The notes below the pieces were generated by a model, which saw only the letters and a list, made by a program, of their open reading frames with translations, searched no databases and was not told where the DNA came from. This document shows, one piece after another, positions 22,072 to 28,933 of a DNA stretch of 47,715 nt (position 1 is its first letter; each line of letters begins with the position of its first letter). Location: IMG/VR virus record IMGVR_UViG_3300011116_000450, positions 1-47,715 of that record; one strand, given 5' to 3'. Made by a program: the position numbers and the translations under genes. The DNA comes from a virus.

Positions 22072-23374
22072 TGCCTCCTTCTAAAGGTAGTTGAGGTTGG
22101 TTTGCTTGACCTTGCCGCCTTTGAACACTTGGTCTACGACGATATCGTTCAATGGCTGGATTTATAACTTGTTGAACATGGTCTTCTACAATTCTATTAA
22201 TTGTATCTTCCGACGGTGGTTCGGGATGAAATGTTTCAAAACTTATATTAAGTTGATAATTTTTTGAAGGAAGACGTATGCCTTGTTCTAAATGTTGTTG
22301 TCGCAAATCAGAAACTCTATAACTTGCTTCTTGAAGTGGAGAATGATATGAGTTACTCAATGCTCTTCTAATAGCACTTTGGTGTCTTTGAGTAGTTCTA
22401 GAATAATTAACTCGTGGAACTTCCCAATGACCTTGAGTTGTTCTCCAAGCAATAGGTGTGCTATATGAAAAAACAGTATAGTCAGTTTCAACATTACGAC
22501 GTCTTGGATTTAAATCGCTTGGCAATCTTCCTAGGGAATAAGGCGGTGATGCAATACCTGCAAAATTGTGCCTGCCACCACTACGACCACCAGCGCGTGC
22601 TGGGTTTCCTTGAGCCATTAATTCTGCAGCAGTGGGTGTGTTTGTAACTGGACCTACTTCAGAGGTGCGACTTCTTCTAGAAGTTCCCAAAATAGAAGCG
22701 GCGGCTCTAGAAGCGTTTCTGTTGTAAAATTGTCTTGCACTAGCCCTCTGTTCACGGTCAGTAAAAGTGGCTGCAGCACGCCTAACTTCAGGATTATGAG
22801 AGCGACTATCTAATTGGTACCAATATGCAGGTGAATCTACAGGGTAGTTAGATGGTCCTTCTTGTTGAAAACCTATATAGTCTCGCTCGTCTCTATCCGT
22901 GCCAAAATCAGTGCGCGTATCTGGGTCAAGGTCACTTTCTTCAAATTGGTGATAACGTCTTTCTGACGTACCCATTGCACTTCTTGGACCAGTTCCTTGT
23001 TGCACGTGTTGTTTTGATGCTGGAAACATTCTTTGCGCTTGGTTGAGAGTTAACTCATCGCTTGGAGAAATGTAATCAATAAAGTCTGGTCGTCTAGGTC
23101 TAACAACATCTTCATCAAAAGGATAATTGTGAAGTGCTGGTTCGTACATTCCAGAAAGTGTTTTTTCATCTTCTTCAACACCTGGAAATATCTTTTCTAT
23201 CTCTGCTGTGTTTTTTGCTTTTTTTGCTTCACGAACGGCTTGACTGTCGTCTACTTCTCTTAACACAGCATCAATGTTTTTTAAAAATTCAGAACTTCTT
23301 CTTGGTGTATTACGGCGTGCTTGAGCGCCACGCATATCCCCAAGATTGCTTGGTGGTTCGTTTCTACCAGGCAT
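22064..23374 (-). CDS. Large Arg/Ser/Gln-rich unknown protein
   Basis: The protein has 436 residues, with Arg/Ser/Gln/Pro-rich low-complexity sequence and no enzyme motifs (e.g. RRRPSVQRRQGQANQPQLPL near the C-terminus). Several Tyr/Asn/Pro segments recur. It is likely to be extended and perhaps a virion component. The gene sits within the cassette of small basic proteins, and is the longest member. Confidence 0.65.
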   Translation of the reverse strand: MPGRNEPPSNLGDMRGAQARRNTPRRSSEFLKNIDAVLREVDDSQAVREAKKAKNTAEIEKIFPGVEEDEKTLSGMYEPALHNYPFDEDVVRPRRPDFIDYISPSDELTLNQAQRMFPASKQHVQQGTGPRSAMGTSERRYHQFEESDLDPDTRTDFGTDRDERDYIGFQQEGPSNYPVDSPAYWYQLDSRSHNPEVRRAAATFTDREQRASARQFYNRNASRAAASILGTSRRSRTSEVGPVTNTPTAAELMAQGNPARAGGRSGGRHNFAGIASPPYSLGRLPSDLNPRRRNVETDYTVFSYSTPIAWRTTQGHWEVPRVNYSRTTQRHQSAIRRALSNSYHSPLQEASYRVSDLRQQHLEQGIRLPSKNYQLNISFETFHPEPPSEDTINRIVEDHVQQVINPAIERYRRRPSVQRRQGQANQPQLPLEGGNE

Positions 23375-23377
23375 TAC

Positions 23378-23686
23378 TTAATCTTTGTCTTGGTCGTAAA
23401 ACTGAGGTTCGTCTTTTTCTTGGTCGTACATTTCTACAGGTCTTTTAATGCCTTGCGGGGGTGTAGGGTCAGTGTCTTGACTAATCTCATCTTCCGAATC
23501 TGTAAACAGCACAGAAGTTCTTGGAAAACCTACGGAGTCCCCAATTTTATTAATTACTTTATCTAACCTGCTTTGACGGTCTACTCTACGAGAAGGGTGA
23601 GTAGACGTATCTACTCCTTTATCTTTTTTAATTGTAGAAGTTTTCCTTGCTCGGTATTCGTCAAGGTTATAAATTTTGGCTTGCAT
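23378..23686 (-). CDS. Charged unknown protein (102 aa)
   Basis: The protein has 102 residues, starting MQAKIYNLDEYRARKTSTIK and ending in a Gln/Asp/Glu-rich tail. The opening YNLDEYRARK is a short motif frequent at the N-terminus of small bacterial and phage proteins of unknown role. I moved the start to 23686 because of the GGAGGTAACT Shine-Dalgarno in front of it. Confidence 0.66.
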   Translation of the reverse strand: MQAKIYNLDEYRARKTSTIKKDKGVDTSTHPSRRVDRQSRLDKVINKIGDSVGFPRTSVLFTDSEDEISQDTDPTPPQGIKRPVEMYDQEKDEPQFYDQDKD

Positions 23687-23688
23687 AG

Positions 23689-24177
23689 TTACCTCCATGC
23701 TGGTGCAAGAACTTTTAATTTTGCACGACGTTCTGGGTTATTGTAAGTTTCTGGTTTTTCTTGGTCACGTGGAATTCCGCGAGGAGCATAGTTACCATCA
23801 CGCATCAAGCGAACTGGCTCAGCACCTGGAGGTGCAAACTTAAGACCCTGTTCTTGAAGTTGTAGTGCAGTCCATTTGTTGAACTCGTCAGGCCACAGAT
23901 AATCTCCTGCGTTAATTCGTTCTCCTTTATGCACACCACGAGAGTATTGACGAGCATTCATTCTGCTCAATGTTCCAAGAACTTTGTCTTGCCTTCTGTT
24001 GGACGACATTGTTCCTAGGTATCCATCTGGATACTGTGCGTCTGGAGTGTTCCTGTAACCAGAAAGCATTTTGTCTTTGTTGCTGCGGAATACTGGAGCG
24101 TTTCCAAATGAAACAGATGTACCTACTCCAGGTGGTTCTGCAGGGCTATTCCAAGATGTAAAAGTATTTGCTGCCAC
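23689..24177 (-). CDS. Unknown, possibly structural protein (162 aa)
   Basis: The protein has 162 residues with GTG start overlapping the upstream stop (TAGTG). Gly/Pro/Asn-rich N-terminus (FTSWNSPAEPPGVGTSVSFG), then a polar region with YSRGVHKGERINAGDYLWPD, and a Pro/Arg-rich end. No known domain. It may be a virion component, which is inference from composition only. Confidence 0.65.
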   Translation of the reverse strand: MAANTFTSWNSPAEPPGVGTSVSFGNAPVFRSNKDKMLSGYRNTPDAQYPDGYLGTMSSNRRQDKVLGTLSRMNARQYSRGVHKGERINAGDYLWPDEFNKWTALQLQEQGLKFAPPGAEPVRLMRDGNYAPRGIPRDQEKPETYNNPERRAKLKVLAPAWR

Positions 24178-24317
24178 TACGACATTCCACCTGCACTAGG
24201 TCCACCCATAAAACCACCTGCGGCACCACCAAATGGTGAAACGGGACGCACTTGTCCTTTCTTTCGGTAGTAACGAGTCTTGCTACGAGACCCTGGTTTG
24301 CGACGACCTTCAGACAT
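24177..24317 (-). CDS. Tiny basic Gly-rich protein (46 aa)
   Basis: The gene encodes 46 residues: MSEGRRKPGSRSKTRYYRKK at the start, then a Gly/Pro/Phe-rich tail. It was found between two called genes, with a TAGTG overlap into the next gene and a close upstream start. It may be a further nucleic-acid-binding mini-protein. Confidence 0.66.
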   Translation of the reverse strand: MSEGRRKPGSRSKTRYYRKKGQVRPVSPFGGAAGGFMGGPSAGGMS

Positions 24318-24319
24318 AT

Positions 24320-24709
24320 TTAAACTTGATTACCGTAAGCATCACTAGACATTTTTATTTGTCTTTGATTACTATTGAGCGCTTGTCCACGTGCATCATC
24401 AGGACTCATGCCACTTTTACGAGCGGTTTTGTAAGCACTTTTTACTTGATTCATTGTTGCGCCTTTAGGAGCATTGGAAGCATTTGTAACTTTATATTCT
24501 GCTTGACTTCCTAATTGAGATTGAGGAGTTTTACCAGCAGCAATGCTAGATTTTTCTTGCTCTGGAGTTATCGGTTGTGCATTGCGAGTTGCGGCAGAGT
24601 ACCTTGCTACAACTCCTCCACCAGCCACATCACGACTTCCACGTTGTGCGTTAGTTTTTGCTGTAGCAGGAGAGCCGTATGCATTTCCTGCTCTGTCATG
24701 TGTTGCCAT
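24320..24709 (-). CDS. Low-complexity Ala/Gln/Ser protein (129 aa)
   Basis: The protein has 129 residues, Ala/Gly/Ser/Gln-rich (NAYGSPATAKTNAQRGSRDV) with a basic helix (MNQVKSAYKTARKSGMSPDD) near the C-terminus. Not recognised. It starts 2 nt after the SpoVS-like gene. Confidence 0.66.
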   Translation of the reverse strand: MATHDRAGNAYGSPATAKTNAQRGSRDVAGGGVVARYSAATRNAQPITPEQEKSSIAAGKTPQSQLGSQAEYKVTNASNAPKGATMNQVKSAYKTARKSGMSPDDARGQALNSNQRQIKMSSDAYGNQV

Positions 24710-24711
24710 GC

Positions 24712-25002
24712 TTACCTCACTACGGGTTTAAATGATATTGCTGAGATGTTTTCACCGTTCTCTCCAATAATATCATCAAATCCAATGATGTAAACGAGGT
24801 CTAATCCTCTTGGTGCAACAAAACCACGAGCAATAGCACATGCTTTTACTGCTTGGTTTACAGCGCCAGCACCAATAGCGCGAATCTTTGGATACTGCCC
24901 TGCATTGACAGCACGAGCAATGATTGAGCCAACACTTTGTGGACTGCTACTTCCAGAGACTTTTAGAAAATCGTCAATGTTTGCGTTTAGTTCTTGAGAC
25001 AT
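24712..25002 (-). CDS. spoVS: Stage V sporulation protein S (SpoVS) family
   Basis: The protein has 96 residues and matches SpoVS over nearly its full length: LKVSGSSSPQSVGSIIARAV, AIGAGAVNQAVKACAIARGF and APRGLDLVYIIGFDDI, in order and spacing. SpoVS proteins are small Alba-fold proteins related to nucleic-acid-binding Alba proteins. In Bacillus, SpoVS affects sporulation and septation, but its biochemistry is unsettled. In a phage it may bind DNA or RNA or alter host division. An 8-bp inverted repeat lies just upstream and may act as an operator or mRNA structure. Confidence 0.93.
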   Translation of the reverse strand: MSQELNANIDDFLKVSGSSSPQSVGSIIARAVNAGQYPKIRAIGAGAVNQAVKACAIARGFVAPRGLDLVYIIGFDDIIGENGENISAISFKPVVR

Positions 25003-25008
25003 AATACT

Positions 25009-25038
25009 CCTAGTTAATCAAATTGTTACATAACTAGG
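25009..25038. promoter_or_regulatory. Inverted repeat upstream of SpoVS-like gene
   Basis: CCTAGTTA and TAACTAGG, 8 bp perfect, 14-nt spacer, filling almost the whole 36-nt gap. It may be a hairpin that limits read-through or an operator. The Shine-Dalgarno AGGAG overlaps its 3' arm, so folding could hide the ribosome site. Confidence 0.5.
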
Positions 25039-25404
25039 TTACTTGTAATTAGCCTCTCGTAGTAGTTCTACAAAGTCATCCAACCTCATCACAACATATG
25101 AGTCTCCGACTGCTTTTGACCCTTTTCCAGGACGTTTTACAATTAAAACTGGAAGGGCATTTTTTAAACGACGTGCCTGTTCAATTGTTGCGTTTAACCA
25201 ACCACTTAAATCCCATTTCTTTTGGTTCTTACATTGTAAACAAGCGTTACGAAGTGTTGTTTCTTGCTGTATACCGTGTATATCACCAGTGTCATTTTCT
25301 CCTGCTAATACTGCTCTACGTGCTTCTGTAAAGTTTTTGGATATTAAGTAATCTTTAATCAGCGTTTCAAACGCCGTTCCTTTGGCTTTATGTTTATTGC
25401 CCAT
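25039..25404 (-). CDS. Hjc/PD-(D/E)XK-type Holliday junction resolvase-like nuclease
   Basis: The protein has 121 residues. Motifs in order are KGTAFETLIKDYL (N-terminal Glu of motif I), GENDTGDIHG (the catalytic Asp), CKNQKKWDLSGWLN (the K of the E/QxK motif), and VLIVKRPGKGSK. This matches phage and archaeal Hjc-like resolvases. The usual ExK is Q/CxK here, a common variant. It would cut branched DNA from replication and recombination before packaging. The start lies 11 nt inside the upstream mini-gene. Confidence 0.75.
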   Translation of the reverse strand: MGNKHKAKGTAFETLIKDYLISKNFTEARRAVLAGENDTGDIHGIQQETTLRNACLQCKNQKKWDLSGWLNATIEQARRLKNALPVLIVKRPGKGSKAVGDSYVVMRLDDFVELLREANYK

Positions 25405-25564
25405 TTACAATCCACTTTGCTTGACTAAACCCTTTTACAGTTCCATCTCGTTCAATATAAACCCACGTTGGAGCATCTGGGTCGCAAACACAGCCAGTTA
25501 TTTGACGTGGATTATGAAATAAAGTTTCGTTGCATTTTAAACACGTAACACTGATAGTTGTCAC
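25394..25564 (-). CDS. Small zinc-binding protein (56 aa), GTG start
   Basis: The gene encodes 56 residues opening MTTISVTCLKCNETLFHNPR, then GCVCDPDAPTWVYIERDG. The CxxC...CxC set gives four ligands in 25 residues. The GTG start overlaps the upstream TGA (GTGA). It fills the 156-nt gap between the recombination genes and is a real addition missed by ATG calling. Confidence 0.72.
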   Translation of the reverse strand: MTTISVTCLKCNETLFHNPRQITGCVCDPDAPTWVYIERDGTVKGFSQAKWIVNGQ

Positions 25565-26052
25565 GGTTGATACCTAGCCAAACGCCTTTCTTGAGGAGCA
25601 ACACTAATGCGACGACTCAACTCTCGTGACAGTATTTGAGCACCACGTTCACACCGCTCAAAGACTGACTCTACTAATTTTCTATAGGCTCGTGAATTAA
25701 GGTGTAACTCTTGAAGACTTACAACATTGTCATCGGTATCACGGCGAGCCTTAGCCAAAGTAACGGTATCGTTCTTATCCCCGCTCCATTGTAAAATCAA
25801 AGTTTTTGCTTCTATCAACTTAACGTCGTTAGCACAACGTTCTTCTGTAATTTCAGCAGTGACTAATTCTGTTTTAGAATATGTAATCCAAGCCATGAAC
25901 TCAGAATAGTGTTCCATTAAATCAGCATCAGACAAATCGTCAAGATGTTTTGGAATCTCTGGTAAGTTTCCTTTCGGCCTGTCTGGAAGAGAAAACTTCT
26001 CCAGAAAGTTCTTCATTGCTTGGCTGTTTGTCAGTCTGTCGTCTATCAGCAT
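25561..26052 (-). CDS. Unknown helical protein in deep overlap with Cas4-like gene
   Basis: The protein has 163 residues. Helical, with a MKNFLEKFSLPDRPKGNLP block, an HYSEFMAWITYSKTELV block and an Arg-rich end (SRELSRRISVAPQERRLARY). No family is recognised. ATG 26052 is preceded by TTGGAGGAACG, a good Shine-Dalgarno, and makes a 113-nt overlap with the upstream nuclease gene. The alternative ATG at 26016 would still overlap by 77 nt, so a long out-of-frame overlap is present in either case. Confidence 0.72.
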   Translation of the reverse strand: MLIDDRLTNSQAMKNFLEKFSLPDRPKGNLPEIPKHLDDLSDADLMEHYSEFMAWITYSKTELVTAEITEERCANDVKLIEAKTLILQWSGDKNDTVTLAKARRDTDDNVVSLQELHLNSRAYRKLVESVFERCERGAQILSRELSRRISVAPQERRLARYQP

Positions 26053-26839
26053 CGTTCCTCCAACATGTTGTTTTGTATGGACATTGTTTACAAGTTTTAT
26101 GGTCTTCTGTTGCCCAAGTAGGGCGGTCAATAATAGTACCTTGTTCTAGGTGTTGTTTGACAAGTTGTGCGGCGGCAAGAATATGTTCAATCAACGCTGG
26201 TTGATAAGTAACATCAAACTCTTTAATTGCTTGAGTTGGTTTCCATTCGTACAAAATAATGCCTTGATGTACACCTGTTGCATACATGTACAAATTAATC
26301 TGACGAAGGTGCGTGCTAAACGGTTGTCTTATCCTTTTCCACAACTCGTCCATGCTTATAGTTCCTGAGTCATACTCTTTGTACAAATCTATGTTTTCCA
26401 TGCGAACGGTGCCAACACCTACGCTTTTAATTTCTAGTATGGCTTCGCCCATTGCATCTTCAATCAAACCATCTGCATTTCCTTTTATATGGCACTCTTC
26501 GTTAAAGATGTTTAGTTCTGATTGTTTCATCAATCCAGAACGCTCTAACCAACCTTGCCACTTTTCGTGAATGTCATGACCAGTTCTAAAGATGTTTAAG
26601 GTTTGAAACGAGTGTGATTTAACCTTGTCTGCTGGTTCTTTGTTTATTTCGTACATTGATGAACGTGGACACCAATCGCGTTTGCAAATTTGACTGGGGT
26701 GCAAGTAGTCCGTATCTCGTTCGCGAGTGTTCTCATTGTTTTCAAGTTCTACTTGAGCAGCAACAATGGGTAACAACCGACCTTTTGTTCTGAGATTCTT
26801 TTTAAGACTCTCTAAGTCTGCGCTAGTTAACTCAGCCAT
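25940..26839 (-). CDS. Cas4-like PD-(D/E)XK exonuclease
   Basis: The protein has 299 residues. It has the order expected of Cas4/AddB-like nucleases: an N-terminal ICKRDWCPRS cysteine block near residue 50, RTGHDIHEKWQGWL, a GNADGLIEDAMGEAILEIKS catalytic core (D and ExK, about residues 118-138), RQINLYMYATGV (QxxxY motif), and CKQCPYKTTCW at the C-terminus. The Cys residues probably hold a [4Fe-4S] cluster. In phages such nucleases usually support recombination. There is no CRISPR locus here. The last 40 residues, beyond the cysteines, are low-complexity and encoded in the overlap with the next gene. Confidence 0.88.
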   Translation of the reverse strand: MAELTSADLESLKKNLRTKGRLLPIVAAQVELENNENTRERDTDYLHPSQICKRDWCPRSSMYEINKEPADKVKSHSFQTLNIFRTGHDIHEKWQGWLERSGLMKQSELNIFNEECHIKGNADGLIEDAMGEAILEIKSVGVGTVRMENIDLYKEYDSGTISMDELWKRIRQPFSTHLRQINLYMYATGVHQGIILYEWKPTQAIKEFDVTYQPALIEHILAAAQLVKQHLEQGTIIDRPTWATEDHKTCKQCPYKTTCWRNDADRRQTDKQPSNEELSGEVFSSRQAERKLTRDSKTS

Positions 26840-27161
26840 TTAACATACTCGTAAAATCATCTTCTGTTAAAATCACGTAACGCCTATTTTGTATCTCAAA
26901 TTGTAGTAATGGAATTCTGTCTTCAAAGATAGCCCGTTGTTCTAACTCAATCAAGTCTTTTATCTTTACTGAATACTGTTTAAGATTGTCCGTAAACTTA
27001 TTCTCAATAAGAAATTCGTGGCTTCGTACGTCGTTCTTTCGCATCCATCCAGACCCTGAACCTGCGTTCCTACTGCCCTTATAACGAGCAGCAGTTTTTT
27101 CTTCCTGTTTACGAGACTTCTTCAATCTTCGTTTATGTTCTCCATCTCCTCCAAGAATCAT
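26832..27161 (-). CDS. Second resolvase-like small nuclease
   Basis: The protein has 109 residues. The layout RNAGSGSGWMRKNDVRS (phosphate loop plus Asp), HEFLIENKFTDNLKQYSV (ExK) and LLQFEIQNRRYVIL matches the small phage Holliday-junction-resolvase/endonuclease family that follows a GSG...DV...E-x-K pattern. It is not similar to the gene at 25039-25404. It overlaps RecA by 4 nt. Two junction-cutting enzymes in one cluster is unusual. Confidence 0.72.
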   Translation of the reverse strand: MILGGDGEHKRRLKKSRKQEEKTAARYKGSRNAGSGSGWMRKNDVRSHEFLIENKFTDNLKQYSVKIKDLIELEQRAIFEDRIPLLQFEIQNRRYVILTEDDFTSMLNG

Positions 27162-28186
27162 TGAGTGGGAACCCGAAGATTAAAGTGGTCAAAGGCTTCT
27201 TTCTTAAGTTTTTGTTGAAGGTCTAAATCCTCACGAATTGCCAATACCAGTGCGTCTTTGCCTTGCCATTTTTGAGTTCCATAAGAATAATATGGACCAG
27301 AACGAGTAATTAAACCAACAGCAATGCCAATGTTTACGACGTCTTTAATGACGTCAAACTCTCCTAAACGAAACCCACCAGCGCTTGTAAAATAAAAATC
27401 AACAACTGCGGTTTGTTGAGGTCGGTAAGTTTTGTTTTTGATTGTGCGAGCCTTTATTGTCTGACCAATGGCTTCTTCTTTTTCTTTAATCCATTCGTCT
27501 CGTTTAACTTCAACACGACTGAAGTAGTGAAAGTTTTTGGCTTTGCCACCAGGTGTGGTTCGGTTGTCTCCCCACATGACACCAATCTTCTCACGCCATT
27601 GGTTTATGACTAACCCAGTGCAAGGACGGTCTTCGTTAATAAGGGAACGGCGTTGAGCCTTTGATGATTTGCGAAAGAACTTGCCAGTTAAACGAGCACC
27701 CAAACCAACTGTAAACTCTTCCATCATTTTTTCTGATTCGTCTCCTGGAACCAGCGATGGCAACGAGTCAATGACAATCATGTCAACAGCGCGATTGTCC
27801 AATGCTTTAATAACCAAATCATAAACTTGTTCCATGATGTTGGTTTCTACAACCCACAAACGTTCTAGGTCAACTCCAATGGCTCGTGCGTATTGAGGAA
27901 CATAAGTCTCAGCAGCAATCCACATAGCAACAAAGTCTGGATTAATTGCTTGATTAGCAGCAATAGTTTTATATGCAAGTGCTGTCTTTCCAGATGATTC
28001 CTCACCAATAATCTCTGACCATTGGTTTAAAGGCCATCCTCCACCAAGCATCAAGTCATAAGCAAGTATGCCAGTAGTTATGCGAGGCACTTCTTCTTTT
28101 ATGTCTGAACCTTTAATCAGAACATCGTCGCCATACTTTTTTTGAATAGCGGAAACAATTGATGCCAATGATTCGTAATCTGTCAT
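27158..28186 (-). CDS. recA: RecA-family recombinase
   Basis: The protein has 342 residues. Walker A is EIIGEESSGKTALAYKT (about residue 57), Walker B is DMIVIDSLPSLVPG near residue 130, and the loop regions and VINQWREKIGVMWG (a RecA-like motif) are present. It pairs homologous DNA on ssDNA filaments. It is shorter than bacterial RecA and may have only a short C-terminal domain. I start at ATG 28186 behind AAAGGATTATCAC; a TTG at 28210 is less likely. Confidence 0.92.
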   Translation of the reverse strand: MTDYESLASIVSAIQKKYGDDVLIKGSDIKEEVPRITTGILAYDLMLGGGWPLNQWSEIIGEESSGKTALAYKTIAANQAINPDFVAMWIAAETYVPQYARAIGVDLERLWVVETNIMEQVYDLVIKALDNRAVDMIVIDSLPSLVPGDESEKMMEEFTVGLGARLTGKFFRKSSKAQRRSLINEDRPCTGLVINQWREKIGVMWGDNRTTPGGKAKNFHYFSRVEVKRDEWIKEKEEAIGQTIKARTIKNKTYRPQQTAVVDFYFTSAGGFRLGEFDVIKDVVNIGIAVGLITRSGPYYSYGTQKWQGKDALVLAIREDLDLQQKLKKEAFDHFNLRVPTQ

Positions 28187-28197
28187 GTGATAATCCT

Positions 28198-28560
28198 TTA
28201 TATTGCCCAATTTGATTGGTCTGCTTGTGAAAATTTACCGTTCCAACCACACTCAAAACAACGTGGGGCTGGTGCTGCTCCATTAACCATACTGTTAGAA
28301 CCTTTTCCAACACGTGAAAATACATTTCGGCTTCCACATTCTGGACACCTCATGCTACCTTCACGTTGATGCGCTTCTCCTCCTTTCCACATTCTAATCG
28401 CTTGTCCAGTGGTTAACTGGGTGTTTGGAGGCAAATTATGTTGAACTGTTTGTGTTTCTACCGTTTGAACAGGACGATTGCTATACGTAACAGGATTTGG
28501 ATATATCGGTTGTGGCGTTGGTTTCTCGCCTTTTAACTTTTTGTCCCACCAGTCACTCAT
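28198..28560 (-). CDS. Zinc-ribbon protein (120 aa)
   Basis: The protein has 120 residues. The first 70 residues are Pro/Gln/Thr-rich. The C-terminal half is a zinc ribbon: MRCPECGSRNVFSRV and PRCFECGWNGKFSQ, a clean CxxC...CxxC pair. Such ribbons bind nucleic acid or protein partners. Position between polymerase and RecA suggests a DNA metabolism role. Confidence 0.8.
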   Translation of the reverse strand: MSDWWDKKLKGEKPTPQPIYPNPVTYSNRPVQTVETQTVQHNLPPNTQLTTGQAIRMWKGGEAHQREGSMRCPECGSRNVFSRVGKGSNSMVNGAAPAPRCFECGWNGKFSQADQSNWAI

Positions 28561-28933
28561 CTTCTTCTACTTCCTGCCAATTTAATAATGCTTCTTCGTC
28601 TATGATAATAGAAAGATTTCCACTTTCTAACATTTTATTTAATAAAGAAACTCCGTATGCTACAAACAACGGGAGCACTTCTTCTTTAGGGTTTGAAAGT
28701 TTATCACTTTTCTCAAGAAAGTCTAGCACCCAATTGGCTGATTCTTCAATACTTTCTAAAACTCCTTGATTAACAAACAATGCCCATCTGCTGGCAACGT
28801 CGTATATTTCTGCTTGTTCCACGTCATTAGACGGATTAGAAAAGCCCATGAAGTTAGCAAACTCTTGCCCTTGACCTATTGACAGCATCAAGTAGAACAG
28901 TCGTTTATCAACTACGCTTTCTATATCGCTCAT
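28553..28933 (-). CDS. Unknown helical protein (126 aa)
   Basis: The protein has 126 residues starting MSDIESVVDKRLFYLMLSIG. All helical, with repeated Leu and acidic residues (LNWQEVEEDE at the end). I start at 28933 behind AGAGGCAAAAGA, giving an ATGA overlap with the polymerase gene. Function is unknown. Confidence 0.72.
   Translation of the reverse strand: MSDIESVVDKRLFYLMLSIGQGQEFANFMGFSNPSNDVEQAEIYDVASRWALFVNQGVLESIEESANWVLDFLEKSDKLSNPKEEVLPLFVAYGVSLLNKMLESGNLSIIIDEEALLNWQEVEEDE

Noticed and set aside
25940-26839. CRISPR adaptation locus
   Set aside because: Cas4-like nuclease occurs alone with phage recombination genes; no Cas1, Cas2 or repeat-spacer array is present.
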